In this document: positions 21,669-32,509 of the stretch, one piece after another
Position numbering within the stretch: position 1 is the first letter of the stretch
Layout: every line of letters starts with the position of its first letter
Origin: Corylus avellana
Taxonomy: Eukaryota > Streptophyta > Magnoliopsida > Fagales > Betulaceae
Assembly (NCBI RefSeq): GCF_901000735.1
Contig: NC_081548.1
Location: 10,794,744 to 10,858,743, forward strand
Direction of reading: 5' to 3'
Length of the DNA: 64,000 nt
The notes under the pieces: generated by a model
Told to the model about the DNA's origin: nothing
What the model saw: the letters and a program-made list of their open reading frames with translations, nothing else
The model's database searches: none
Translations under genes and position numbers: made by a program

Positions 21669-21889
21669 CCTAGGAGTGTCAATGTTGGCGGCTAGAAACT
21701 GCCCGTTAACCGCTAACCGCTTAACCGTATTAAGCACTAACTGCCTAACCGCTATAACCGTCTAGTGGTTAGCGGTTAGAAGTTATTGGGTTTACTAACC
21801 GTAACTGCTAACTGCTAACCGCTAACCACCTTTTTATATAATATATTTTTATAATTATAATTATAATAATATTTATACATATAACATAA

Positions 21890-22790
21890 TCACTTGATAA
21901 TTAAAATCACAATTTGAGTATTAATATATTATCACTATAATTTATAGGATTATATCATATGATCAATTGATCATTAAATCATTTGATTACATAATAACAA
22001 ATTATACATATATAATATGACATAACTCATAAGTATACCAATTCATATTAATACAACAATTAAGTATCTAGAGACTTAGTTCCAACGTATGTTATAAACT
22101 TATAAGTCTATATATATTATAAATTATAATTATACATATATGCATATGAATAATATAGACGTATAAGATCAATACTTAATCATATGATTCAATGACAATT
22201 CAAATACTTTATTCAAGTTAATCATATTATTAATGTATAATGATAATGTGATTCGTATAATATCAAATTAAGTAATTGGCATTAGATTCAATAATGTGTT
22301 ACTTATAACCACAATTGAAATATTAATGTATTATCATTCTAATTTATATGATTATATAATAACAAATTATACATATATAATACGATATAAGTCATAAGTA
22401 TACCAATTCATACTAATACAACACTTAAGTACCTAGAGAGTTAGTTCCAATGTATGTTATAAACTTATAAGTCTATATATGTTATAAATTATAATTATAC
22501 ATATATGCATATGAATAATATAAATGTATAATATCGATACTTAATCATATGATTCAATGATAATTCAAATACTTTATTCAAGTGAATCATATTATTAATG
22601 TTAAATGATAATGTAATTCGTATAATATCAAATTAAGTAATTGTCATTGAATTAAACAATGTGTTACTTGTAAACACAATTGAAGTATTACTGTACTATT
22701 ATTCTAATTTTAGTAGTATTATCACTATAATTGATATGATTATATCACATGATGAATTGATCATTAAATCATATGATCATATAATAACAA
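21890..22790. repeat. 365-bp AT-rich tandem repeat
   Basis: CATAAGTATACCAATTCATA recurs at about 22028 and 22393 and TTATAAACTTATAAGTCTAT follows in both, giving a period of about 365 bases. A third, partial unit ends near 22790. Confidence 0.7.
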
Positions 22791-22897
22791 ATAATACATA
22801 CATATATATATATATATATATGTTTTATTTGAACTTTTTTTATATGTTGTGTTGATTTTTTATTTTTTATTTTTATTTTATATGTTGTGTGTGTTCC

Positions 22898-22928
<31 letters not shown>

Positions 22929-22932
22929 TTTT

Positions 22933-23580
22933 GGGGAAACTTCACTAAGCCCCCTCTGAACTTTCGGCCAATTTTGCAGACCCCCCCCCTGAACTTTCAA
23001 ATCTATCATTTTGGACCTCTAACCTTCCATTTTCTCTCACTTTGGACCCCTCTGCTAGTTTTCAACGTTAAAATCAAACTGTCTTACTTTTTATGCCTAT
23101 TATACCTACGGACCTTGAAGTTACCAAAATGCCCAAAACCTCTGGCCTTACCCGGTAGCGGTAAAAAGGGGAAAGATCGGGTGGGCAGGCCACCCTGGCC
23201 AATCACGGGGTGAGACCGAACCACCCCCATGTGAGGGTGTCCGGCTAGTCCCGGCAGTGACTGATACCTAGATCTTTCTCCCCTTTTACTTCTTTTTTTT
23301 TTTGCTTTAAAAAAGAAAAAACAAAAAAATTAATACCCAAAACGACGTCGTTTTGGGCTGGGTGAGTGTTGTAGTTTTGAAGTCTAAAACGGTGTAGTTT
23401 TAATGTGGGGGTATAATGGGTATAAAAAAGTCAAACCGTTTAATTTAACGTTGAAAATTGACAGAGGGGTCCAAAGTGAGAGCAAATGGAAGTTCAGGAG
23501 TTCAAAATGAGAGATTTGGAAGTTCAGTGTGGGTCTGCAAAATCGGCCGGAAGTTTAGGGGGCCTTAGTGAAGTTTCCCC
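22933..23580. mobile_element. Foldback element with GC-rich core
   Basis: The left end GGGGAAACTTCACTAAGCCC is mirrored by GGCCTTAGTGAAGTTTCCCC. It contains paired stretches such as AATTTTGCAGACCCCC and GGGTCTGCAAAATCGG, and an AACGACGTCGTTTTGGG palindrome in the middle. Confidence 0.75.
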
Positions 23581-24224
23581 TTATTTTTTTAAGTTAACTA
23601 GTTATGATTAAGTACAACTAAATGTAAATTTGGGGTCAAACATTTTTTATTTTTCAATATGGGCTCTTTTTATAGCAATTGGGCATAAGAAGACACTAAA
23701 AATACAAAAAATAAATGAGGGTTAAAAATGCTACAGTAATAAAAAAGCTCACAAACGCCCAAAAAAAGCTCAAAAAGCCCAATTTCGAAAAAGTGGTTAG
23801 CGAGCGGTTATTTATTTCACTAACTACTAACCGGCCATTAATAGCTAACGCAGTTAGCAGTTACGGTTAGTGAAATCTACTAACCGTTAAGGCGGTTACG
23901 GCTAACGGTTATTATAATCGTAACCGTATTGACACCCTTAACCAAAACAAAAATAATAACAAGGGCTAGTTAAGCTTTAAAAAAAATGAGTGTTTTAGCT
24001 AAAGAATAAAGAGTTAATTGAGAATGCCCTTATATCTCAAGTCATGTTTGCTTAGCTTAAACTAATTCCAACAGTTTGTTTAATTGGAAAATTTTAAACT
24101 AATTAATTTCAATAACTCACTCCAATTATTATTTTTTTTTTAAAAAAAAAATCATAACAAAAATTGTGACAATAATTAACTTACTTCAATGTAACAAAAG
24201 TACAGGAATTAACAACAGATTCGA

Positions 24225-24650
24225 TTATATATATGAGAAGATCAATTAATGTATGAGACTTTTTTTTAAAATTTTTTTTTATTATTTTTAAAGTAAGGTT
24301 CTATTTATTAAAGTGCTTTGTGTGGTATTTTTCTATTCATTTTGAAAAATTATTCATACATCACATAAAGATAAAAATAAAAAATATTTTTTTATTTTTA
24401 TTTTTATAAGTACTTTAAAGAAGTCGCAGATGATGAGTTTTTTGCTTTGATTTTGGCATGCTTGCAATTGTGAAGGCCGGAGAGACACAAAAGGGGCACA
24501 CTGATAGAACAACCAACGATGTAATATATGTTTGGTGGCGTGTAGATTTAAAATTGTTTTGAGTTTTTGGTGGCTCGTTTAATTACATCAAGGCTTGAAG
24601 CATATTTTATTATTGAGTAGGACGAGAGAAATGATTGGTTGATCTATAGG
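24225..24650. repeat. Left arm of a diverged inverted duplication
   Basis: GATTCGATTATATATATGAG to GTCGCAGATGATGAG matches, inverted, 27420 down to about 27225. GGCTCGTTTAATTACATCAA and TGATTGGTTGATC match, inverted, 26885 down to 26757. The right arm carries extra inserted sequence, including the MITE at 26922-27169. Confidence 0.6.
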
Positions 24651-24716
24651 TTCAGATTATAGAGGCATTCACACTGCGGGATGCAGAGAAATGTTATTTA
24701 ATATACTTTTATATTA

Positions 24717-25150
24717 GAAAAAATTACAGTTTACCCCCTCAAAGTTGACAGCGTTTTTCAATTCGAACACCAAAGTTTCAATTTTTGCAATTCACCCCCC
24801 AAAGTTTCAAATTTTTGCAATTTGACCAATTTTATCCAAAACTTCTCATATTGCCCATAATTTTTATTTTTTTATTTTTTATAAAAAAATTAAAAAAAAA
24901 AAAAAATCGTGGTGGCCGTAGCCACCCTTTTGGTCATTTGGTCATTTTTGCACCCCCAAATTTGTTTTCGTTTTCATAAAAAAATAAAAAAATAAAAAAA
25001 AAATCAAGGGCAATATGGGAATTTTGGGATGATATTGGTCGAATTGAAAAAAATTGGAACTTTGTGGGGGTGGATTGTAAAAATTGAAACTTTGATGTTC
25101 GAATTGAAAAACGCTATCAACTTTGGGGGGATAAACTGTAATTTTCCCTT
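24717..25150. mobile_element. Foldback element, TACAGTTTACCC family (copy 2)
   Basis: Ends AAAAATTACAGTTTACCCCC and GGGGATAAACTGTAATTTTC. Nearly the same arms as 14842-15256, with a GGTGGCCGTAGCCACC palindrome in the core. It sits in the centre between the two arms of the old inverted duplication. Confidence 0.7.
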
Positions 25151-25768
25151 TATATTATTGACATACAACAATGATGATAATAAAAATTAAATATTGAATC
25201 AATGAATACTTATAACAATAAAAAATTAATAATTAATTTTTATTGCTATATCACTATAATTGTATCATAACAATACGAAAGTCTATTAATTAATATCATT
25301 TCTCACAAAATGCATGCTTGGGTTGGGTAGGACAAATATTGATTACTTTTCCAAAGAAGATAGTGGGTACACTAGTTGTCCCTCTCGGACAATAACACCA
25401 TTAATATTTAATGCATTTGTCTTCTACTTCATAATTGGCATCATACAAAGATCAATTGAATTCCATGTTGGGGATAAGGCTATGAATCAAAGCATATGAG
25501 CAGCCAAAAAATTCGAATTGTTATGTCAAGATTCTTTACAAAGAACATGTAAAAAATTGTTGCTATTTAAAATTAGAGGTAATTACTTTTTCCTTCCATT
25601 AATTATAATGCATTGTCAATTTTCTCATGAATTACCAACTTTATTGCCCGACCATATCATACTTCCATTTTCTTCCAAAAACCCCCTTCTGTCCGTAAAC
25701 CATGTTAAAAAACTTGAAATGACTAAAATACCCTAACTTTATATACAAAAATTACATATAATACCCTT

Positions 25769-25818
<50 letters not shown>

Positions 25819-26137
25819 AGTTTAAAAAAATATAAATATATTGAAATTAAAAAACACTTATAATTTAATTTATATAAATAAAAAGTAAATAAAAAACAGT
25901 TAAAAAAGACTTAAATTAAAAAAAAAAAACATAAATGAAAAATAGTCCATGTGGTTGTCCTAGATTAAAAATTCATCTATGTGATATAAAAATATAATAA
26001 TAATAATTCAGAGATTATCGGGGATGCCAAAATAACAATTTAGTCTTTGTAATCAAATTTCGTCAACATACTTGACGGATTCCAATAGTGTATCACGTCA
26101 TTACCAATAGAATGCTAATATATGTTATTCTTAATTA

Positions 26138-26169
<32 letters not shown>

Positions 26170-26756
26170 ATAAAAATATAAAAGTTATTTAAAAAAAAAA
26201 AAAATTGACCCAAAGACCTGGTTGGGGGTTGGCTGCTAGCCACCTCCATGGCCTAGGGGTGGCCCAACGGCCACCCCATGTTGTGCCAAATACTACCTAA
26301 ATTAATAAATAATAATTAGTATGTTTTAACTCGCATCTAAATCCCTTGATTTATGAAATTCAAATCAATATTTTTCACAAAGAATTTATATCCTTAACAT
26401 ATCCTCGCAAAATGAACTATCTGTTAGCGATCGTTGATTTTGAACATCGAGTAGCTAGAGTTGGTGGCTCTTGATTCGAAATATCGATTGCCCTAGAACT
26501 TAAACTTCGGCTACTATAGCCGGAATTTGAACATCTACAACTTTTGGCTGGCATCAATTACTTTGACCGGAACTTGAATGTTGACAACTTTTGGCCGGAA
26601 TTTAGCCAACTATGGGCCACATAGGCCAAACACATGCGTCTTTGGACTTTCTTTCTTTTTTTTCTTTTTTTAAACTCCCAACCCTTTTCCATAATAATTT
26701 TTGGCTTCGTCCCTCTGCCCAGCATTTATCTCATAGTATGGATGCCTCTTTAGTCT
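25151..26756. other. Intergenic AT-rich region
   Basis: Holds a (TA)n microsatellite at about 25770-25813 and an (AAAT)n run at about 26135-26167. No reading frame I can recognise. Confidence 0.5.
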
Positions 26757-27420
26757 GGGACCTTACTGATCAACCAATCATTTCTCTCTTGTCCTACTCA
26801 ATAATAAAATATGCTTCAAGCCTTGATGTAATTAATTAAACGAGCGAACAATTTTGAATCTACAAGTCACCAAACATATATTCCATCGTTGGTTGCTCTA
26901 TCAGTGTGGGAATCTTGTCGGCTGTGTTTGCCAAAGGACCCCAAAAAAATCCCAAACCATTCATCTCAAAATCAATCCCCAATATCAACATTCTTACATT
27001 TTACATCACATCAATAATTTTTTATTATTATTTAAATAAAAAAATCATTACAAAACATTTTTTTTTTCTTCATTTTTTTCATACAAAACATTTTTATTTT
27101 TTTCTTACATCAATCAAATCTACTACAGTTTCAAATCACTTCCTTTCTCAAGTCCAATGGCAAACATAGTGGTGTTGTCTCTCCCTTTACTATTGCAACC
27201 GCAAGCATTCCAAAATCGAAGCCAAAAGTCATCATCTGCGACTTCTTCTTTAAAGTATTTATAAAAATAAAATTATATATATATATATATATATATAGAA
27301 TACTTTTTCAAACAGAATAAAAAAAATACAACACAAAGCACGTTAATAAATAGAACCTTACGGTTTTTTTTTTTTTTTTAAATCAAAATTTCTCATAATA
27401 TATACTAGTAATCGAATCTA
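26757..27420. repeat. Right arm of the diverged inverted duplication, with a MITE
   Basis: Inverted counterpart of 24225-24650. The block 26922-27169, bounded by GCTGTGTTTGCC and its degenerate mirror TGGCAAACATAG, is a MITE-like insertion related to 17733-17978. The arm ends where the CACTA element starts at 27423. Confidence 0.55.
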
Positions 27421-27422
27421 TT

Positions 27423-28097
27423 CACTACAAGAAATTAGGTCTTTAAAGTCGCCCCTAAAGACCCTAAAGTGGACGCTGTTCACTTTTCGACCCTAAAAGT
27501 GTCGACCCTAATAGTCCGACCCTAATAATCAAACGTCTGATTATCAGGGTCCACTTAAAAGTCGACCCTAATGATCACTTTTAGCGTCCACTTTATCGCC
27601 CCTAAAAGTCGCAATGTTTGGACCCTAAAGATGATGTAAACGGAAGCGAAAGTCGACCCTAATAGTCAAGCAATAGCGTCCACTTTTAGTTAACCATTAG
27701 CGTCGACTTTATGGACCCTAATATCCCTTTTAAAAAAATAATAATAATAACTATTAGCGTCCAAATAAAAGTGGACGCTGATAGTTAAACCATTAGCGTC
27801 CACTTTTGTGGACGCTAATGGTCCTAAAAAATTAAAAAAAAAACTAACTATCAGCGTCCACTTAGAGTCGACCCTAATGATGACTTTTAGCGTCCACTTT
27901 ATCGACCCTAAAAGATGCATGTGTTTGACTCTAAAGATGATGTACACAAAAGAATTAGTCGACGCTAATAGTTGACCATTAGCGTCCACATTTGGTCCCA
28001 AAATATTAAAAAAAAATTGACTATCAGCCTGATAGTTGACGATTAGGGTCGACATTTGTCAACCCTAATGGTCCTAAAAAAAAAATAAAAAAAAAAG
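27423..28097 (-). repeat. CACTA terminal inverted repeat and subterminal palindromes (left end)
   Basis: Begins CACTACAAGAAATTAGG, a typical En/Spm TIR. The next 670 bases are dense in GTGGACGCT, AGCGTCCAC, GTCGACCCTAAT and their complements, many as facing pairs, for example CCATTAGCGTCCAC TTTT GTGGACGCTAATGG. Such subterminal repeats are transposase-binding sites in this superfamily. The flanking three bases are ATT. Confidence 0.9.
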
Positions 28098-28490
28098 CGA
28101 TCGATCGCACTTGGAGTGCGATCGATCGTATCATCAGTAGGTTTTCGAAATTTTGGGATCGATCGCACTTGGATTGCGATCGGTCGCAGCATCAGTAGGT
28201 TTTCGAAAATTTGCGATCGATCTCACTTTGAGTGCGATCAATCGCAGCATCAGTAGGGTTTCGGAAATTTGCGATCGATTGCACTCCAAGTGCGATCGAT
28301 CGTAGCATCAGTAGGTTTTCGAAATTTTGGGATCGATCGCACTCAAGTGCGATCGATCGCAGCATCAGTAGGTTTTTGAAATTTTGGGATCGATTGCACT
28401 TGGAGTGCGATCGATCGCAGCATCAGTAGGTTTTCGAAATTTTGGGATCGATCGCACTTTGAGTGCGATCGATCGCAGCATCAGTAGGTT
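28098..28490 (-). repeat. Seven-unit hairpin array (GCGATCGATCGC)
   Basis: Seven direct repeats of 57-60 bases. Each has a hairpin made of GCGATCGATCGCACT, a 3-base loop, and AGTGCGATCGATCGC, then the spacer AGCATCAGTAGGTTTTCGAA and ATTTTGG. The loop is TGG in some units and CCA in others, so the tip is found in both orientations; the fifth unit has a shorter tip. The same seven units are in the inverted copy at 51905-52292. Confidence 0.9.
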
Positions 28491-28804
28491 TTCTAATGAT
28501 TTCCAGTTCAAGTGAAGAACAATTCACACAAATATATAACATCAAAAGTCAACTGACTAGTCTTAGCAAAAAGAGTCACTAATAGAGTAAGATCTTGAAG
28601 GCTTAAAATATATCATATTTGTAACTCTGACAAATGACAACTAAAAGGCCAAACTGCAGTCCATTCTTATCCATGCAACACATATCAATTGATGTTAAAA
28701 ATTAGACTTTTAGTCAGCTCATTATTTATCAACCCACTTAACTTGTCTCAAGAGTCATGGAGAGATGAAGACCACATGAAATTAGTCAAAATACAACCAC
28801 CAAC

Positions 28805-29398
28805 CTCTTGTTGAATGTGGACACCAAAATCTCCAAATACAATGTTCCCAGACGCATCTTTAGCATTAGTTTTCTGAATAAAATTCTGCATCAAAAAACA
28901 ATAACATACTGAATTTTACTCTTCATCTTGGGGAAAAATATAATGAAGAAGTTATAAGATCTATGCAATGCAATGAAATGAACACAGGCAGTTTTTCGCA
29001 GTATTTCATGAAGCCAAAAAAGAACTGCACAATTTAAATCTCCTGATCAATTAATAGTATTCAACCCAAAAGCGAAAATATGAATTCCTTACGTAACTCA
29101 CCTGCCGTGCTCCCTCTGCGACACAAATAACAGCCGAACCCTTTGTCTCAATCAGGTATTTCAGATGACTCAAAACACCATGAGGCCCGTGCAAATTAAA
29201 AGATACCTTAGATGTGCATATCAGTAGAATCAGTAACAGCTCACAAAGATAACTATCCAATTAATTGCTAGTAATAAGTACCTCATGAATCAAACATATG
29301 TCAATTTGTCCACTAGCTAGGGATGCATGCATAGCTATATATCTACTGCTACGGCCCATCAATTTGACAATGCCAACACCATGATAAGCATTGTGCGC
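28805..29398 (-). pseudogene. Captured fragment of a plant 6-phosphofructokinase gene
   Basis: Three exons with good splice sites: 29398-29282 (VGIVKLMGRSSRYIAMHASL then ASGQIDICLIHE), 29206-29102 (NLHGPHGVLSHLKYLIETKG then SAVICVAEGARQ) and 28885-28805 (QKTNAKDASGNIVFGDFGVH). These match consecutive exons of plant ATP-dependent 6-phosphofructokinase, including the MGRSSG region near the sugar-phosphate site (here MGRSSR). The N- and C-terminal parts of the enzyme are absent, so no activity is expected. The fragment lies inside a CACTA element, in the same strand sense as the transposase genes, and is repeated in the inverted copy at 51078-51589. This is gene capture; whether it is transcribed is unknown. 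Confidence 0.8.
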
Positions 29399-29647
29399 CT
29401 AACAAGATTGAGGCCAAAAAAAAAAGTTCACTATGAAGAAACCAACACTAAAAGAATTCAGCAGGAAAACTTATCCGGAGAAACATAACTCCATGCATGG
29501 GCAAATAAAATGCACGTAGAGTACCTCTATAAGAAACATTGCATTTATGTTTAAGTACACAACAACATTCTTTGATGAATCAATTAATATATGAAATAAT
29601 CAAACTAATCTAAATGCCCACAAGAAACATAACTCAAAATGACTAAC

Positions 29648-29824
29648 CTCATCAAAATCATAAAAAATATGTGAGAACTGCCCCATTAACCAAACCTGCC
29701 AAGGGAGAAAACTATTAAATATATGTTTTACAATTCATGGGCAGCAAAATTCCAAAACCCAAAATAAAGTACTTATCTGCATTCTCTTCCTTGCCAATTC
29801 ATCCTCATAAGCAATTTGAGTAAT
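29648..29824 (-). pseudogene. Possible captured exons, one ATAD3-like
   Basis: At 29824-29777 the minus strand reads ITQIAYEDELARKRMQ after an AG acceptor; YEDELARKRMQ is a conserved run in the coiled-coil part of ATAD3-type AAA ATPases. The donor is ATAAGT instead of GTAAGT. A second possible exon at 29696-29649 reads VWLMGQFSHIFYDFDE and I do not recognise it. The match is short, so this is a suggestion only. Confidence 0.4.
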
Positions 29825-30307
29825 CTACCACAATGAACAAATATATAATATCAAAGACAATGAAAATGAAACCCAAAATGATAGAGAAAGAGATACTAAA
29901 AATGTGTTTCTTCATGAAATATATTAAAGCGAGAACCTGCTTGGGTGGTTTAACTTTCTTGTACTCTTGTCATCCTGCATACACTTAAAAATAAAATTTA
30001 GAAAGATATTATTACTCCCTTGCATTGTTTACTCAAAGTTCTTTAACCTTGATAACCATGTCAAGGGAGATTTACTAACTCAAAAGTTGTTGAACCAAAA
30101 ATTTTGTGAATATCTTAATATAATATAAACCAAATAAAAAGTACCAACAGATATACATTACCAAACAGATCACGATCAACAAATAGTCAAATACACATTA
30201 GCAAATAGAAAGTACCAACAACTATCCAAATACATAGTATCAAAAAATATATCACAAATAGATGCTATCAAAGAGTACATCCTAAATAAAGTTATTCCAA
30301 AGCTCCC

Positions 30308-32260
30308 TCAATTGTTGGCTTCACTTGATGCACCTCCAAGCAAGCTCCCTCCAGACCTAATAGAATAAAATTTCATATAATGATCAATAAGCTTTTTAAC
30401 GATTACTTAGTATGTGTGTTTTTGTAAAATTAATGCATAGGTAGAGTTTCACTAACCCTCCAATACGTGACATTAAGAACTCAACAGTGGCTTTTAATTT
30501 GTTCGTTTCCTCAACGTTGGCTTGCAAATTCTCTCTGTACTGATGAAGTTCAATTCTAGTCTGTTGAAGCTCGCTTTGAGTATCTTCTTGTCTTTTCCTA
30601 CACTCATCGTGGTTGTCGAAGTGGGTGAACGCTTGAGATGAAGTTCTTAAAGGGGTAGGAATAAGACCGCATCCCATTCCTCTAACGTGCCCAGTTCGTC
30701 GGCCCCCTAGTACTTGTGTGACTATTTCTTGCATTCGGTCATCCACACTTGTTCCCTCCACATTGCCTTCCTCTAAGGCCTCACTGGTTGTTAATTCTTG
30801 CATTTGAAGCTGCACAAGTCATAGTTGGCCTTAGTTTAACATATACTTCATGCAAGTTTACTATTCATGTTCTTCACTAATCAACTTAATGATCGGAGCG
30901 TAAACAGTTACTTACATATAGACTTTTGCATTTGTCGTTCACAAACTGTTTATCCTTTTTTCTTGTATGGGTAACCTCATATAGTTCAACAGGATTAGGC
31001 TTCACTTTTGTTTCTTGTTCCTACACATAATACATATAATCAAAGTTTACACTAAATAACGTTACTTTCATTAAATTATGGTACGAGATACTTACCTTTT
31101 TGTAAATGACGTTGACAAATGAACAAGTCCCAGCTGTGTGATTCGTTTCCAATTTGCTTCTGTTTAGGGTATTTCGTTCAGATTTTTTCTATGAAATTTG
31201 GAAAGAAAAAAAAACACAATTATTCATAAAATGTCTTCAAGTGCATGCAAATTATATCAATTTGAATATTCTAATCAGTATAATAATATATATTTACCTT
31301 CCATTTACCGTCATCAAATGAGTCACATATTAGGTTCCACTGTTGAGGACCATACCCTGCTGGCACGTTTTCCCTCCCAATAGCCTTAGCCTTGGCAATC
31401 CCCTCATCATCGTCTTTATCAATGCCGTCAAAATATTTCTTGTAATGATCCCTATACAAGTTCGAACGAAGCCTAGCATATGCACGACCCAATTTATGTT
31501 CAACAGCTTTGATGTGCTCGTATCGTTCCATATTCAGTGCGAAGTTTGACTGATACATAATAGATAAGAAAACAATGGTAAAAAATGTGTCACATTAATT
31601 TTCCATACGAAACATATTATTAAACATTACATTGATATTCATACCTGAACATGAAACAACAACTTGCTCTTTTCTTCAGCTGGGACCTTTTTCCATTCAC
31701 CGTGATGGAGTTCGCACATGTTACGAATAATCTCCCCAATCTTGCTTGCAAACCATGATGCATTCTCGCCTACAGGTGCCCGGTGTCTATTTGGGATGTT
31801 TAGCACTAAGGGACCATGCTTAAGTACGTGGTCACTCAACTTCTTACACTTGGCCTTACCCCTTACACTTCTGACAGACGTGGTAGCTGTTACGCAAAAC
31901 ATGGTAACGTAGTAAGTTATATTTGGAAAAGTATATTGTCAAATGTCTATAACAAACCAAAATAATACAAAAATAACAGTTCATAAACATAAAATTCATG
32001 AACTTACAAGATGCAGTAGGGGCGGCTCCCTGTGAATCCAATCCTGCCACTGAGTGAATAGGATTATTAGACTCATGCGAAGGATGCCCATCCACTGACT
32101 CGAGGAGGAGGGGGGGCGAGGGCGACACTTGCATATCTGTATCACCAAACCCAGAATTGAGAGTCGGACTCTCATGCTCGTCAATAAGGCCCCGACCTTG
32201 ACCTTGGCCTCGGCCTCGGCCTCGTGCTGCTGGAACACGTTTGCGTCCTGTTGTTGTCAT
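30308..32260 (-). CDS. CACTA TNP1-like protein (Transposase_24 type, PF03004)
   Basis: Seven exons: 32260-32008, 31886-31645, 31549-31298, 31188-31096, 31020-30916, 30809-30457, 30356-30308. All junctions are GT-AG and the phases add up to an open frame of 448 codons. The N-terminus is basic and Arg-Gly-rich (RGRGRGQGQGRG). Then come RGKAKCKKLSDHV and NASWFASKIGEIIRN, the block RLRSNLYRDHYKKYF, VPAGYGPQQWNLICDSF, and NPVELYEVTHTRKKDKQF, all in the order of the plant CACTA accessory family. A conserved RRTGHVRGMGCGLIP motif and a C-terminal coiled coil follow. By analogy with TNPA it should bind the subterminal repeats. No lesion seen. Confidence 0.85.
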
Positions 32261-32394
32261 TGTTATGATCAATCTGCTAACAAGTCAAAAACCACAAAAT
32301 TATATTAGTCAATTTATAACCATATAGCATGTTCAATATTTTTGACAAACATACAATAATCATGCTAGTAAAAAAAAAAAAAAAAAACACCACA

Positions 32395-32449
<55 letters not shown>

Positions 32450-32509
32450 ATCAACTTCATTAAATATGCTAATACACTTTGTACTTACACCAAATGTGAG
32501 CTTATGTGT

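Larger units (their letters stand above)
21677..23940. mobile_element. hAT-like non-autonomous element with nested insertions
   Basis: The ends are GGAGTGTCAATG (left, split by the MITE above) and GTATTGACACCC (right). Both subterminal zones are filled with AACCGCTAACCGC-type repeats, in opposite orientation on the two sides (21700-21830 and 23790-23930). The middle is AT-rich with a 365-bp tandem repeat and holds a foldback element at 22933-23580. No transposase found. I could not find a convincing 8-bp target-site duplication, so the class is a guess from the TIR. Confidence 0.5.

Noticed and set aside
28098..28490. CRISPR-like array
   Set aside because: Regular repeats with spacers, but the spacers are the same in every unit and the setting is a plant transposon.
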